This document shows positions 1-8,173 of a DNA stretch of 55,503 nt, one piece after another; positions within the stretch are counted from its first letter, which is position 1, and each line of letters starts with the position of its first letter. The notes below the pieces were generated by a model, which saw only the letters and a program-made list of their open reading frames with translations, was not told the DNA's origin and made no database searches. Origin of the DNA: Bryobacterales bacterium (GTDB lineage: Bacteria > Acidobacteriota > Terriglobia > Bryobacterales > Bryobacteraceae); assembly GCA_003167495.1 (NCBI GenBank), contig PMSX01000328.1, forward strand, positions 1-55,503. The letters run 5' to 3'. The translations under genes and the position numbers were made by a program.

Positions 1-263
1 CTCATTTTTGGGGGCAACTCCATCCCGCGCCCCTGTCGCTTGGTCTTCAAAGGCCCGTCTCTGGCATGTCTTGCTATGGTTCCTGTCTTCAGCGAAAAGG
101 TAGGCCTTGGACGCTTGGCGTAGCACTTCCAAACGCGCTGTTTGGCAAGCCACGAAAGTGTAGTAGCACCGCACGTCGGACACTTCACAACGCCGTCGGG
201 CCAGCGCAATTCGGTCATGAATTGGCGGCAGTGTTCAAACTCCATAAAACCAGAGAATCGCAT
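1..263 (-). pseudogene. IS1595-type transposase remnant (N-terminal part)
   Basis: Read on the minus strand from an ATG at 263, the frame gives MRFSGFMEFEHC, then MTELRWPDGVVKCPTCG, then LAKQRVWKCYAKRPRPTFSL and KTGTI. This is the usual zinc-ribbon start of IS1595-family transposases, which act with a C-terminal DDE-type domain. After KTGTI the expected continuation (acidic, then DKWL-like, then KNG-like) is not in frame. A shifted frame further on reads DQATGARDGVAPKNE, which resembles a decayed form of it. The gene therefore looks frameshifted as well as cut by the window edge. The second cysteine pair of the ribbon is not intact. I see no terminal inverted repeat in the window. Identification rests on remembered family patterns and is moderately sure. 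Confidence 0.6.
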
Positions 264-314
264 CGCGAAGCATGCGGCAATATCTTTGGAATGTCAAGTA
301 CATTATTACCCTAG

Positions 315-1481
315 TTAGAGGAGGCCTGCGCCTTCGGCGGGTTTGCAATCGTAGAAAGCGGGAGTCTTCTGGTAGCGCTCGTGGTAAGCGGCCCTGAGTT
401 GTTGGCGAAACGTATCAACGGCTTCGGGCGCAACCAGGTTTACGGTGCAACCGCCAAACCCGCCGCCGGTCATGCGAGAGCCGTAGACACCGGGGATTTG
501 GATCGCAGCATCAACCAGGAAATCGATCTCCGCGCAACTGATCTCATAGTCATATTGCATGCTGCGATGGGAGGCGACGAAGAGGCGGCCCATCTCTGGG
601 AGGTCGCGCGCACGCGCTGCTGTCGCGAGATCTACGACGCGTTGCGTGTCGGAGATGACGTGCCGGGCGCGGCGGCGGGGGACCAACGGTACGGAGTCTT
701 GGACGCGTTCGAAGAAATCAAGCGCCACGTCGCGTAGGCTTTCGATCTTTGGATCGATTTCGCGCAGGGCGGCGACGGCTTGCCGGCATTCGGCCACACG
801 TTCGCGGTAGGCAGAGGTGCCGAGTTCATGCTTGACTAGCGAATTGGCTGCGATGATGCGCACATTGGACGGTAGTTCGACGTATTCATGCCCCAGGCTG
901 CGGCAATCGATTTTGAGTGCTGCGCCGGCGTGGCCGAAGACCGCCGCGTATTGATCCATAATGCCGCAAGGCATCCCCACAAACTGCGACTCCGCGCGTT
1001 GGCCGAGTTTTGCCAGCTCGATTTTGGGAAAAGCGCGACCGCCTAGTAACGCAACTGCCGCTGAGATTTCGAGTGCGGCGGATGAACTGAGTCCCGAACC
1101 GACCGGTACTTCACTGACGACATACATATCGCCGGGAGGAATGGAGAAGCCCTCCTTCGTCAGTTCTTGAGCGACGCCGAATATGTAATCGCTCCATTGC
1201 CTGGTTGGCTTGACGGTGGCGATATCGGCAACGGGGAGCGAACTTTCTTTATCGAAATCGTGTGAGTAGACGCGGAGTTGGCCGTGAGACGCGGGAGCGA
1301 TGGCGACGTAGCAGGCCATATCGAGGGCAATCGGGAACACGAAGCCCAGATTGTAGTCGGTATGCTCGCCAATCAGATTCACTCGACCGGGAGCGCGGTA
1401 AACCAGGGGTGTTTCCGCAGACTGAAACTGCTTCCGAAAACGCTCTACGATTTCGCCCGGAACGAAAGCCAAAGCAGGCAA
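315..1481 (-). CDS. galK: galactokinase
   Basis: Galactokinase of the GHMP family, which phosphorylates galactose at C1 with ATP as the first step of the Leloir pathway in the cytoplasm. The 388-aa length is normal. Visible are the galactokinase signature PGRVNLIGEHTDYN (residues 31-44), the ATP-binding GSGLSSSAALE (128-138), the catalytic Asp in GIMDQ (about 176) and the third GHMP motif SRMTGGGFGG (335-344). There is no ATG at the start. A TTG at 1481 abuts a GGAGG at 1482-1486, and the next in-frame TTG at 1472 has better spacing, so the true start may be there. The gene is last in a minus-strand block and overlaps the upstream 63-aa gene by 37 bp, which suggests translational coupling. 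Confidence 0.95.
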   Translation of the reverse strand: MPALAFVPGEIVERFRKQFQSAETPLVYRAPGRVNLIGEHTDYNLGFVFPIALDMACYVAIAPASHGQLRVYSHDFDKESSLPVADIATVKPTRQWSDYIFGVAQELTKEGFSIPPGDMYVVSEVPVGSGLSSSAALEISAAVALLGGRAFPKIELAKLGQRAESQFVGMPCGIMDQYAAVFGHAGAALKIDCRSLGHEYVELPSNVRIIAANSLVKHELGTSAYRERVAECRQAVAALREIDPKIESLRDVALDFFERVQDSVPLVPRRRARHVISDTQRVVDLATAARARDLPEMGRLFVASHRSMQYDYEISCAEIDFLVDAAIQIPGVYGSRMTGGGFGGCTVNLVAPEAVDTFRQQLRAAYHERYQKTPAFYDCKPAEGAGLL

Positions 1482-1636
1482 CCTCCAAAGATTAAAAGCA
1501 TAGCGCCACAGTACAAATTGACTGGGACGCCGGGCTCTAATGGCGCCTGCATGCCGGGGCTAAGCAGGCCGTAGAGCAAAAGAATGAGTCCGAGAACGCT
1601 GAATAAGAATCCGGTAGGCCGGCGTAGATCATCCAT
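1445..1636 (-). CDS. small two-helix membrane protein between symporter and galK
   Basis: A 63-aa protein with two hydrophobic stretches (about residues 9-25 and 41-58) joined by a short proline-rich loop, and a basic tail ending FRAKS. It has no recognised family. It lies 6 bp after the symporter stop and overlaps the galK start by 37 bp, so it is almost certainly cotranscribed with both. Its position suggests an accessory subunit or chaperone of the sugar symporter, but that is inference. The ATG start at 1636 lies just after the upstream gene. Confidence 0.6.
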   Translation of the reverse strand: MDDLRRPTGFLFSVLGLILLLYGLLSPGMQAPLEPGVPVNLYCGAMLLIFGGCLLWLSFRAKS

Positions 1637-1642
1637 GGGAGT

Positions 1643-3295
1643 TTACCAGAAAATTAAGTTGACAACGACAAGAACGGCGATAACGACGACGGCCAGAGGA
1701 CCCGGGCGTTTGTACCAGGGCGCTTCGTCCTTAGGAGGGACATCGGTAAATCCATAAACCAGATTCTTCAGTTCGCTTTCCGGCTTAGGTGTGGTTACTA
1801 AGCTCACCAATACCGTGACGACGAAGCAAGTGGTCCAGGACGTAATGGCGATCCAATAGCTTTGGGCCATTGTGGAGCTAAAGGTGTGGACAACTCCCAG
1901 CAGCCCGCCTTTGCCTTCGGCGAGTGTGAGGAGCCAAGTGAGCGCCGCTGCGCTGGTGCCGGCCAGCAAGCCAGTAAAGGCGGCGTGACTGGTAGTGCGT
2001 TTCCAGAACATGCCCAGCAAGAAGGTGGCGAAAAGGGGCGCATTGACGAAGGCGAAGATGAGTTGCAGGAAATCCATCATGTCGTTGAACTGAGTAGCGA
2101 GAAAAGCAGTTCCGATGGAAAGCACTACACCAACGACAGTCGTCACACGGCCCACCCAGAGATAGTGGCTGTCATCTGCTTTCGGACGGATGTAGCTCTG
2201 ATAGATGTCGTAGGTGAAGACAGTATTGAAGGCCGTGACATTGCCTGCCATGCCCGACATGAAAGAGGCCATCAGCGCAGTGAGGCCAATACCCAACATG
2301 CCGGACGGATAAAACTTCGCCATCAGAGTAGTGAGGACGAGATCGTAATCCGGACCCCCTCCCGCTTTGACGGGGAGATCGTAGCCGATACCTTGCTGCA
2401 TGAGCGCAACAGCGGCGATACCGGGGAGAATAACGATGAACGGCATGAAAATTTTAGGAAAAGCCGCGAACAACGGCGTTTGGCGCGCTCCGGCCATGGA
2501 ATCGGCCGCCATGGCGCGTTGAACAACCAGGAAGTTAGTGCACCAATAGCCGAACGAAAGGACAAAGCCAAGACCCGCGATGAGTCCGAACGCTTCCACT
2601 CCCATGGGGTTATCGGCGGGCTTGGCGAGATATTTCCAGGAGTGCGACATGACGGGAGCAAGACGCGCCGAGATGCCACTCCAGCCGCCGGCTTTTTGCA
2701 CAGCGAAAAATGAGAGCGGCGCAAAGCCGAGCACAATGAGGAAGAACTGGACGACTTCGTTATAAATGGCGCTGGTGAGGCCGCCCAGGAGCGTATATAT
2801 GAGGACGATCACGGCGGAAAGAAGTACTGAGTTGGTGAAACTCCAGCCGAGGACGAGTTGGAACAGTTTGCCGAGCGCATACATGCTGATGCCCGACGAA
2901 AAGATGGTCATGATGGCAAACGTGATGGCGTTCAAGCCGCGAGTTTTTTCATCAAAGCGGAGCTTGAGGTATTCGGGCACGCTGCGGGCGCGGCTTCCAT
3001 AATAGAAAGGCATCATGAAGAGGCCGACAAAGACCATGGCCGGCACGGCGCCGAGCCAATAGAAATGGGCGGTCATGATGCCATATTTAGCGCCCGAAGC
3101 GCACATGCCGATCATTTCCTGAGCACCAAGGTTAGCGGCGATGAACGCCAGACTGGTAATCCAGACAGGCACCGAATGGCGCGAAGTCAAAAAGTCGGCA
3201 CTGCTGGTAATTTTTTTCTTGGCCATCCAACCAATGCCGAGAACGAACGCGAAATAGATGGCGAGACTAACGTAGTCAACGGCTCGTAATGTCAA
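1643..3295 (-). CDS. sodium:solute symporter (SSS family), probable Na+/galactose transporter
   Basis: An integral membrane transporter of 550 aa with about 14 hydrophobic segments, typical of the SSS/SGLT family (vSGLT-like). It opens with VDYVSLAIYFAFVLGIGW and carries the family's characteristic early loop (SSADFLTSRHSVPVW) followed by SLAFIAANLGAQEMIGM. The neighbour galK points to galactose as substrate, by inference. The apparent start is TTG at 3295 with an AGGAAA-like site upstream. It is first in the operon with the 63-aa protein and galK. A palindrome at 3336-3348 upstream could bind a LacI-type repressor. Confidence 0.9.
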   Translation of the reverse strand: MTLRAVDYVSLAIYFAFVLGIGWMAKKKITSSADFLTSRHSVPVWITSLAFIAANLGAQEMIGMCASGAKYGIMTAHFYWLGAVPAMVFVGLFMMPFYYGSRARSVPEYLKLRFDEKTRGLNAITFAIMTIFSSGISMYALGKLFQLVLGWSFTNSVLLSAVIVLIYTLLGGLTSAIYNEVVQFFLIVLGFAPLSFFAVQKAGGWSGISARLAPVMSHSWKYLAKPADNPMGVEAFGLIAGLGFVLSFGYWCTNFLVVQRAMAADSMAGARQTPLFAAFPKIFMPFIVILPGIAAVALMQQGIGYDLPVKAGGGPDYDLVLTTLMAKFYPSGMLGIGLTALMASFMSGMAGNVTAFNTVFTYDIYQSYIRPKADDSHYLWVGRVTTVVGVVLSIGTAFLATQFNDMMDFLQLIFAFVNAPLFATFLLGMFWKRTTSHAAFTGLLAGTSAAALTWLLTLAEGKGGLLGVVHTFSSTMAQSYWIAITSWTTCFVVTVLVSLVTTPKPESELKNLVYGFTDVPPKDEAPWYKRPGPLAVVVIAVLVVVNLIFW

Positions 3296-3319
3296 AGAGA
3301 GATTTCCTGCCCCGTCGCG

Positions 3320-3348
3320 ATTGTATCGCAGTTGGTTAAGCGTTTTAA
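3320..3348 (-). promoter_or_regulatory. candidate promoter/operator of the galactose operon
   Basis: Upstream of the symporter, the minus strand has a TACAAT hexamer (3320-3325). Seventeen bp further upstream is a near-palindrome, TTAAGCGTTTTAA (3336-3348, plus-strand reading), which overlaps where the -35 box should be. The AAGCG core with flanking TTAA arms resembles LacI/GalR-family operators. No LacI-type regulator is encoded in the window, so the assignment is tentative. Confidence 0.25.
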
Positions 3349-3363
3349 ATGACTGAGGGTATT

Positions 3364-4041
3364 CTATCTCGCAAGGGGCGAAGAAAGGGCGATCTTCTCC
3401 GTGCTGGGGGTTTCAGAGACAAGCTGGGCGTGTACGATGAAACGCTTTGGCGCTGACCCGACATAGTAGAACGGATAACACGTAATCAGCGTCAAGGCTT
3501 CGTGTCCATCGGATCGCAAGACGCTAACGTCGCTCGGCTTAACAATGTGAGTGTCGTGCACTCGATAGGTGAATGTCTGATTTTGGGATTGGAAGGTGAT
3601 GAGATCGTCGAGCTTAATGTCTTTGAGTGCGCGAAAGAGGGTATCGCGGTGCGCTGCAAGCGCGAAGTTTCCAGCGTGGCCGGGCAATGCCGTGGACGGG
3701 ACGTGGCCTACCGCTGTGCTGAGAGTTCTAGCATCGACTCCCTCGCGCACCATTGCGGAGAGATTTAAACGGCCAATTTCTATTTTGCCGAGAATGGCAT
3801 CTTGCTGGGGTGGGGCCGACTGAGCGGTCGCGGTTGGTGACGAGGAAGCATCATCGTCCTTAACCAATAAACCGAGCGGGCTTCGTTCGCGCAGGAAATC
3901 GGCCACGCTCGTGTCTTGTCTGCCCGCTATATGCTGTTCGAAGAGCCAGTTGTCGTAAGACTGGTTTAAGTGCTCTATCCCGGTGACGTAAGCGCAATAG
4001 CCGAGGCAACCTAAACCTAGCCACAACAAAAGAATCCTCAT
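3364..4041 (-). CDS. sortase (class D/E-like)
   Basis: A transpeptidase that cleaves a C-terminal sorting motif and joins the protein to an acceptor at the envelope. The 225-aa protein has one N-terminal membrane anchor (residues 3-20), a variable linker, and a sortase domain from about 84 to the end. The catalytic triad is visible: His131 in AAHRD, Cys188 in TCYPF, and Arg200 in PKRFIV. The motif LPGHAGNFALAAHRDTLF is typical of class D sortases. It follows the VWA gene by 3 bp on the same strand. The gene two positions upstream ends in LPHTAS plus a membrane anchor and is the likely substrate. Sortases are much less common in Gram-negative than in Gram-positive bacteria. Confidence 0.9.
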   Translation of the reverse strand: MRILLLWLGLGCLGYCAYVTGIEHLNQSYDNWLFEQHIAGRQDTSVADFLRERSPLGLLVKDDDASSSPTATAQSAPPQQDAILGKIEIGRLNLSAMVREGVDARTLSTAVGHVPSTALPGHAGNFALAAHRDTLFRALKDIKLDDLITFQSQNQTFTYRVHDTHIVKPSDVSVLRSDGHEALTLITCYPFYYVGSAPKRFIVHAQLVSETPSTEKIALSSPLAR

Positions 4042-4044
4042 ACT

Positions 4045-4971
4045 TTAACCTTTGGGAGGAGGGAGGCGATAGGTTGAACGGCTCTTGCAGAACAAGCGTT
4101 CTCCCGCGCGTTCTGCCATGACCTTAACGGTTCGGAGGATGCGCCTATCATGCTCTTCTTCTGGGACAAAGCCAACAGTGTAGCGGTGGCGAATGTCTTG
4201 AGAGATTCGGGCGAACACTGGAGGCACGTCTTCTAATTTGCGAGGCTCAAAATAATCACCGCCACTGATGGCGGCGAATCTGCGGAGTATTCCTGGTTTG
4301 AGGTCGTTGTTGTCGGGGTCAATCAGACCGATGGTATAGATAGTGGCGCGTGATAGTTCAATTTGGCTCATCAGATCGGGAAGTGAGGTCTTGCTGACAT
4401 TGTCTCCTCCGTCACTGACGACGATGAGAGTCCGTTGTTCCTGATGCGCCGCCTCAAGATGTCTCAGTGAATACGAGATGGCGTCGTAGAGGGCTGTCTG
4501 GCCCGCCGGCCTTGCAAAGTTGAGGGCATTCTGAAGAACCTGCAAACTGTCAGTGAAAGGAAGCTGGGGTGGAAGCCCGGGAACCACAGAATTATTAAAG
4601 TTCACGACAAAGAACTCGTCGTTCGCGTTGCTTTGTTTAGCAAAGGCCAAGCCGGCCAGCAGCACCTCGGTCCTTTTCGAGCGCATACTGCCGCTGTTAT
4701 CGAGCACTAAACCTATGGTAACCGGGCTATCGACACTGCCAAAGTGAGTGATGGTCCTTTGCTTTCCGTCCTCCAATATTCGAAAGTTAGACTTTTGCAA
4801 GTCGGGAACGTAGCCGGCGTGGCCATTTCTAACGCTTACGTCAAGCAAAACAAGGTTGACGTTGTCGGAAATGGTGAAATCATCTTGCCTTGTCAGTGGG
4901 CTTTCGAACACTAGACCTGGAGCCAGCGCGAAAAGAGCCAACCCACAAGCGAAATGGCAAAGGTACTTCAT
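4045..4971 (-). CDS. secreted VWFA-domain protein (acidobacterial VWFA-related type)
   Basis: A 308-aa protein with a signal peptide (residues 1-23 or so). A short beta-rich segment (VNLVLLDVSVRNG, then FRILEDGKQ) is followed by a von Willebrand A domain with the MIDAS motif DNSGS at 91-95. This arrangement is the VWFA-related domain described from Acidobacteria (TIGR03436). Such proteins bind metal and partner proteins outside the cytoplasm. There is no C-terminal sorting motif; the end is KSRSTYRLPPPKG. It sits between a candidate sortase substrate and the sortase and is probably in the same operon. It could be a scaffold or adhesion factor, but no specific function can be read. Confidence 0.85.
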   Translation of the reverse strand: MKYLCHFACGLALFALAPGLVFESPLTRQDDFTISDNVNLVLLDVSVRNGHAGYVPDLQKSNFRILEDGKQRTITHFGSVDSPVTIGLVLDNSGSMRSKRTEVLLAGLAFAKQSNANDEFFVVNFNNSVVPGLPPQLPFTDSLQVLQNALNFARPAGQTALYDAISYSLRHLEAAHQEQRTLIVVSDGGDNVSKTSLPDLMSQIELSRATIYTIGLIDPDNNDLKPGILRRFAAISGGDYFEPRKLEDVPPVFARISQDIRHRYTVGFVPEEEHDRRILRTVKVMAERAGERLFCKSRSTYRLPPPKG

Positions 4972-5017
4972 AAATCGGCGACCGTTAGAAGCTATATTCT
5001 GCCACAGTTTTTTGTGA

Positions 5018-5043
5018 GGCGGACGCCGCAGGTGACGTCCGCC
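5018..5043 (-). other. stem-loop between sorting-signal gene and VWA gene
   Basis: A perfect 8-bp inverted repeat (GGCGGACG at 5018-5025, CGTCCGCC at 5036-5043) with a 10-nt loop. It lies after the stop of the LPHTAS-protein gene and before the VWA gene. In the minus-strand transcript it is followed by an A run rather than a U run, so it is not a classical terminator. It may stabilise the 3' end of the upstream message or lower expression of the downstream genes. Confidence 0.45.
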
Positions 5044-5067
5044 GGTTAAGTCACAAAAGCATGCACG

Positions 5068-5772
5068 TTAGGTGCGTTTGCCGGAGAGCGAAAGCAAACC
5101 AGCTAGACCAAATGATCCTAAGCCGAGAAACGCAATCAGAGGAATATTGCTTGCGGTGTGCGGCAATGCGGAAGCAGTATCCTGTGGCGCGGGCGCCGGA
5201 GCAGGAGTAGCTGGTTGTGGGGCTGGCTCCGGCGAAGGTGCTGGTTCAGCAGCGGCCGGTTCCGGAGCAGGTTGTGCAGCGGGAGCAGGAGCTGCGGCCG
5301 GAGCCGGTTCAGGTTCCTTATAAGCCATCGGCACCGGAACCGGTACGATGGTGGCAAACTGGGCCACTAACTTCTTGGGATATGCGAATTCCTGTCCGAA
5401 ATTATCACCCGGATAGAACCAGGCGCGGATGGCCTTCGGCACTCCTGGAGGCGTCTCCCAAAAGGAAAAGTGCGAGTCACCTGTTGGTTCAAGACGATAA
5501 TTCGGTATAGCTAAGATCGTTTCCTCCAAGTGACGTTGGTCTTTATCGAAAATCTGGACAATATGACGGTCAGATTGCGAATCGAGCAATTTCCAAACGT
5601 AAGTGCCCGGCTCCAAAACCTTGTTGCCGGCGATCACTTTTTCGTTAATCGTGACGTACGTCATTTTGTCCCATGAGTCAGCCTTTGTTGGTACAGCAAT
5701 AGCCGAAACGATGAGGCCAAGTCCGGCAGTTGCGAGTGAAGCGACCATGAATGAGCGGTATTTTTGTTGCAT
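5068..5772 (-). CDS. secreted protein with C-terminal LPHTAS sorting signal
   Basis: A 234-aa exported protein. It has a signal peptide (residues 1-31, cut near TKADS), a globular domain of about 110 residues, and a Pro/Ala/Glu-rich linker (about 150-198). The globular domain resembles one I remember from many acidobacterial hypothetical proteins (LEPGTYVWKLLDSQSDRHIV, then AIRAWFYPGDNFGQEF). The C terminus has LPHTAS at 203-208, a hydrophobic segment and a basic tail (SGKRT). That three-part end is a sortase sorting signal, with Ala where Gram-positives usually have Gly. A sortase lies two genes downstream on the same strand. The linker would span the outer layers of the envelope. A GGAG sits about 12 nt before the ATG. 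The enzymatic role, if any, is unknown. Confidence 0.8.
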   Translation of the reverse strand: MQQKYRSFMVASLATAGLGLIVSAIAVPTKADSWDKMTYVTINEKVIAGNKVLEPGTYVWKLLDSQSDRHIVQIFDKDQRHLEETILAIPNYRLEPTGDSHFSFWETPPGVPKAIRAWFYPGDNFGQEFAYPKKLVAQFATIVPVPVPMAYKEPEPAPAAAPAPAAQPAPEPAAAEPAPSPEPAPQPATPAPAPAPQDTASALPHTASNIPLIAFLGLGSFGLAGLLSLSGKRT

Positions 5773-5989
5773 AGTTTTCTAAATCTCCAAACCAAAAGAA
5801 TTCTGCACGTCGTTGGCAAATCGACTGCACCATACTTCGATACCGGATGGCGGGCGGCTTCGCGAAACCATCCATCCATGCCTATTGGACGAATCTTTAG
5901 CTTGCGAAGTGAGCCAGGAACTTTACGAAATAATGGCGTTTTTTAAAGCTTTCTGGTTCATATGCATTAGGGCAACTAGCGTGCAGAGA

Positions 5990-8140
5990 CTAGAGCTCAG
6001 TGATGAATACGAGTTCGGACGAATTGGGAACGGATGATGTAACAACAACTCCAGAGTGTAAGATCTGTTCGCCGGAGGCGGCATAGTCTTCTGAAGTGTG
6101 ATCTTGAAACGTGACGCGGTACGTGCCGTGCTGCTGCAAGCCTCTCACAGGGAAGCGATGAGTTGTTTCATCCACCGCAGTGCCATGGAACGCAAACAAC
6201 ACGCCGTGCCCAGTTGCTGGATCAAAATACTCAATCCCATCCCAATGGGCCTCGCTTGGGCGGTCTGACACGTGATAAAGATTCGCCTGACGAATAAGGG
6301 GGCGGAGTCGTCGCTTGTACAAATCGAACTCAGCGCGAGCGACAGCGTGCTGTTCAGGAGTCCACGTGTTTGAATCGAGCATAAGCGTAAACCAGCCCAT
6401 CATGCCGCTGCGCAACATGTAGCGAAAGTTCTCGATGCGCAGGGTGGGCCACTTTTGCACGTAGGTTTCGAGCATGGCGGGTGGCAATACGTAGCTCGCA
6501 TCAAAGAAAGCGCGGCGATTGGAGAGTGGATCATAGGCATCGGTGATGGAGAAATAATCGCCGTGGGCAGCGCTGCCGAAATCCACCATGCGGCCACCGT
6601 CATTACAAATTTCAAAGAGTAAGCCGGGAAATTGACGGCGTAGCTTTGACTGGATCTCGTCGTAGGCCCGCGTGGCGTGGTCACTCACATCAGTCGAGTT
6701 GGAACTTTCTACCCAGAGAAAGCCCTCATCTTTGTAGCGTTTCACTTGTGCAGGATCGAGCGGGGCGTGCGGGTGAGACGGGCGATCACAGCCTTGTGCC
6801 ACGAGATAGCCGTCGTGCTCCAGCATATCGATGTGCAGGTTGCGAACCAGTGTTGCGACTTTGGCGGCGGCCCATGCGCGCGCGGGAGGCGAGCCAATGT
6901 CGATTGTGACTCCTTTGAACTCTTCGGGCTTCCAAGCGGCGGGTGGGTCGGTAGTGAGCCAGTCCCGAGTTTTTGGATCGTAGACATTTAAGGCGCCAGG
7001 CTGTGTGCTGATTCCGGCTTGAGTCCAATCTGTCCAGAGACCGAATCGGAGGCCCATGCGGTGGGCATAGGTGGCAACGGAGGCAACACCGTTAGGGAAT
7101 TTCTCAGGGTTGGAGGTCCAATCTCCTATCGCCCGAAACCATCCGGCGTCGAGATGGAACATCTCAAGCCCCAAGGCGGATGCGTCTTGAATCATGTGGC
7201 GGGCTTGCTGATCGTCGATAGCCATGCCGCTGCCCCAGCTGTTGCTGACCAGCAAAGGATAATGAGGGTTGTCAAGAGTGAGCGGGTTGTTCAAAGCCGC
7301 TCGAATCCACCGTCGCAGAATGTTTCCGGCATCGTCTGGGCTGCCATTGAACGCGCCGAGGAAGATAGTTGGTGTTTCGAACGTGTCGCCCGCGCGCAGC
7401 CTCGTGAGATAAGGGCCTGGGTTCGGATTCAACCCAGCCTCTCCGCTCAGTGACTCAGCTTGGCGTCGCAGTGCGATTCGTGTGCGGCCGCTGAATTCGA
7501 TTCCTGTGTACCAGCCCGACGGCTCCGGATCTGCCCGCTGGACGAGTAGATAGGGGATGATCTCGCGTGGCGCCCCTTTGGGTGGGTGTGCATAGGTGCT
7601 CGATGTGCCTATCCACTTCCCTCCGTCTTTGAATTCGACCACGTGGGTACCTTCTTCAGACGGTGAACTGGCGCCTTTTTCTACCCAGAATTGCATGAGG
7701 GTTTGGCCGGGCGTGATGTGGAAGTCAAAGCGAAGGCTGTCCTGGAGTGGAAGCCAGAGTTCCGTGGCGCTTAGGTTTTGAATGCGGATGGAATGTTCGA
7801 TGGGCCCAGGCGCGGCACGAACACGCCATTCCCAAGACAAGCGCAGGCGCGGGTTGCTGGATTCGTAAACGAAGCGAACGAAGGTGCGAGTTACGATGGT
7901 CGCGGCTGGCTGGAATTGCCACGTTAGCGATTTGGGAGAGCCGCTGATTTGAGCGTGGTCGATTAGTAGTTCTGAAAGTCGGTTGTCCCATGGCAAGGTG
8001 TCGCGCGCTGCGAGGAGGGAAAGACGCGGCGCGTTGGAGCCGGGGTTGAGCGTTATCGTGGTATCACCGCTAACGAGGCGCACTGGTGCGGTCTGCGCAA
8101 GCGCGATTGATACCAAAAAGAAGAGGCTAATTCGAGACAC
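5990..8140 (-). CDS. secreted alpha-galactosidase-like glycoside hydrolase (GH36 type)
   Basis: A 716-aa exported enzyme with a signal peptide ending near ALAQTA. An N-terminal beta-sandwich (about 20-280) precedes a TIM barrel. The barrel contains NSWGSG (300-305), FHLDAGWFRAIGDW (328-341), GLRFGLWTD (363-371), IDMLEHDG (437-444) and EICNDGGRMVDFGS (510-523), followed by SITDAYDP (531-538). In GH36/GH27 enzymes the nucleophile is an Asp in the LEHDG position (here D443). The acid/base Asp lies in the later TDAYDP-like motif (here D534 or D537). It would release galactose from alpha-galactosides. With the symporter and galK on the same strand 2.7 kb away, it completes a galactoside-use pathway. 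Substrate specificity within melibiase-like families cannot be read. Confidence 0.85.
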   Translation of the reverse strand: MSRISLFFLVSIALAQTAPVRLVSGDTTITLNPGSNAPRLSLLAARDTLPWDNRLSELLIDHAQISGSPKSLTWQFQPAATIVTRTFVRFVYESSNPRLRLSWEWRVRAAPGPIEHSIRIQNLSATELWLPLQDSLRFDFHITPGQTLMQFWVEKGASSPSEEGTHVVEFKDGGKWIGTSSTYAHPPKGAPREIIPYLLVQRADPEPSGWYTGIEFSGRTRIALRRQAESLSGEAGLNPNPGPYLTRLRAGDTFETPTIFLGAFNGSPDDAGNILRRWIRAALNNPLTLDNPHYPLLVSNSWGSGMAIDDQQARHMIQDASALGLEMFHLDAGWFRAIGDWTSNPEKFPNGVASVATYAHRMGLRFGLWTDWTQAGISTQPGALNVYDPKTRDWLTTDPPAAWKPEEFKGVTIDIGSPPARAWAAAKVATLVRNLHIDMLEHDGYLVAQGCDRPSHPHAPLDPAQVKRYKDEGFLWVESSNSTDVSDHATRAYDEIQSKLRRQFPGLLFEICNDGGRMVDFGSAAHGDYFSITDAYDPLSNRRAFFDASYVLPPAMLETYVQKWPTLRIENFRYMLRSGMMGWFTLMLDSNTWTPEQHAVARAEFDLYKRRLRPLIRQANLYHVSDRPSEAHWDGIEYFDPATGHGVLFAFHGTAVDETTHRFPVRGLQQHGTYRVTFQDHTSEDYAASGEQILHSGVVVTSSVPNSSELVFITEL

Positions 8141-8173
8141 GAGTCTAAGTTAGGATAAACCAAACAGGTCATC

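Noticed and set aside
66..314. An 82-codon open frame on the plus strand
   Set aside because: It is antisense to the transposase remnant, which has clear family motifs on the minus strand.
1862..2713. A long (283-codon) open frame antisense to the symporter
   Set aside because: Its composition is highly charged and family-free, as expected of a shadow of a hydrophobic GC-rich gene.
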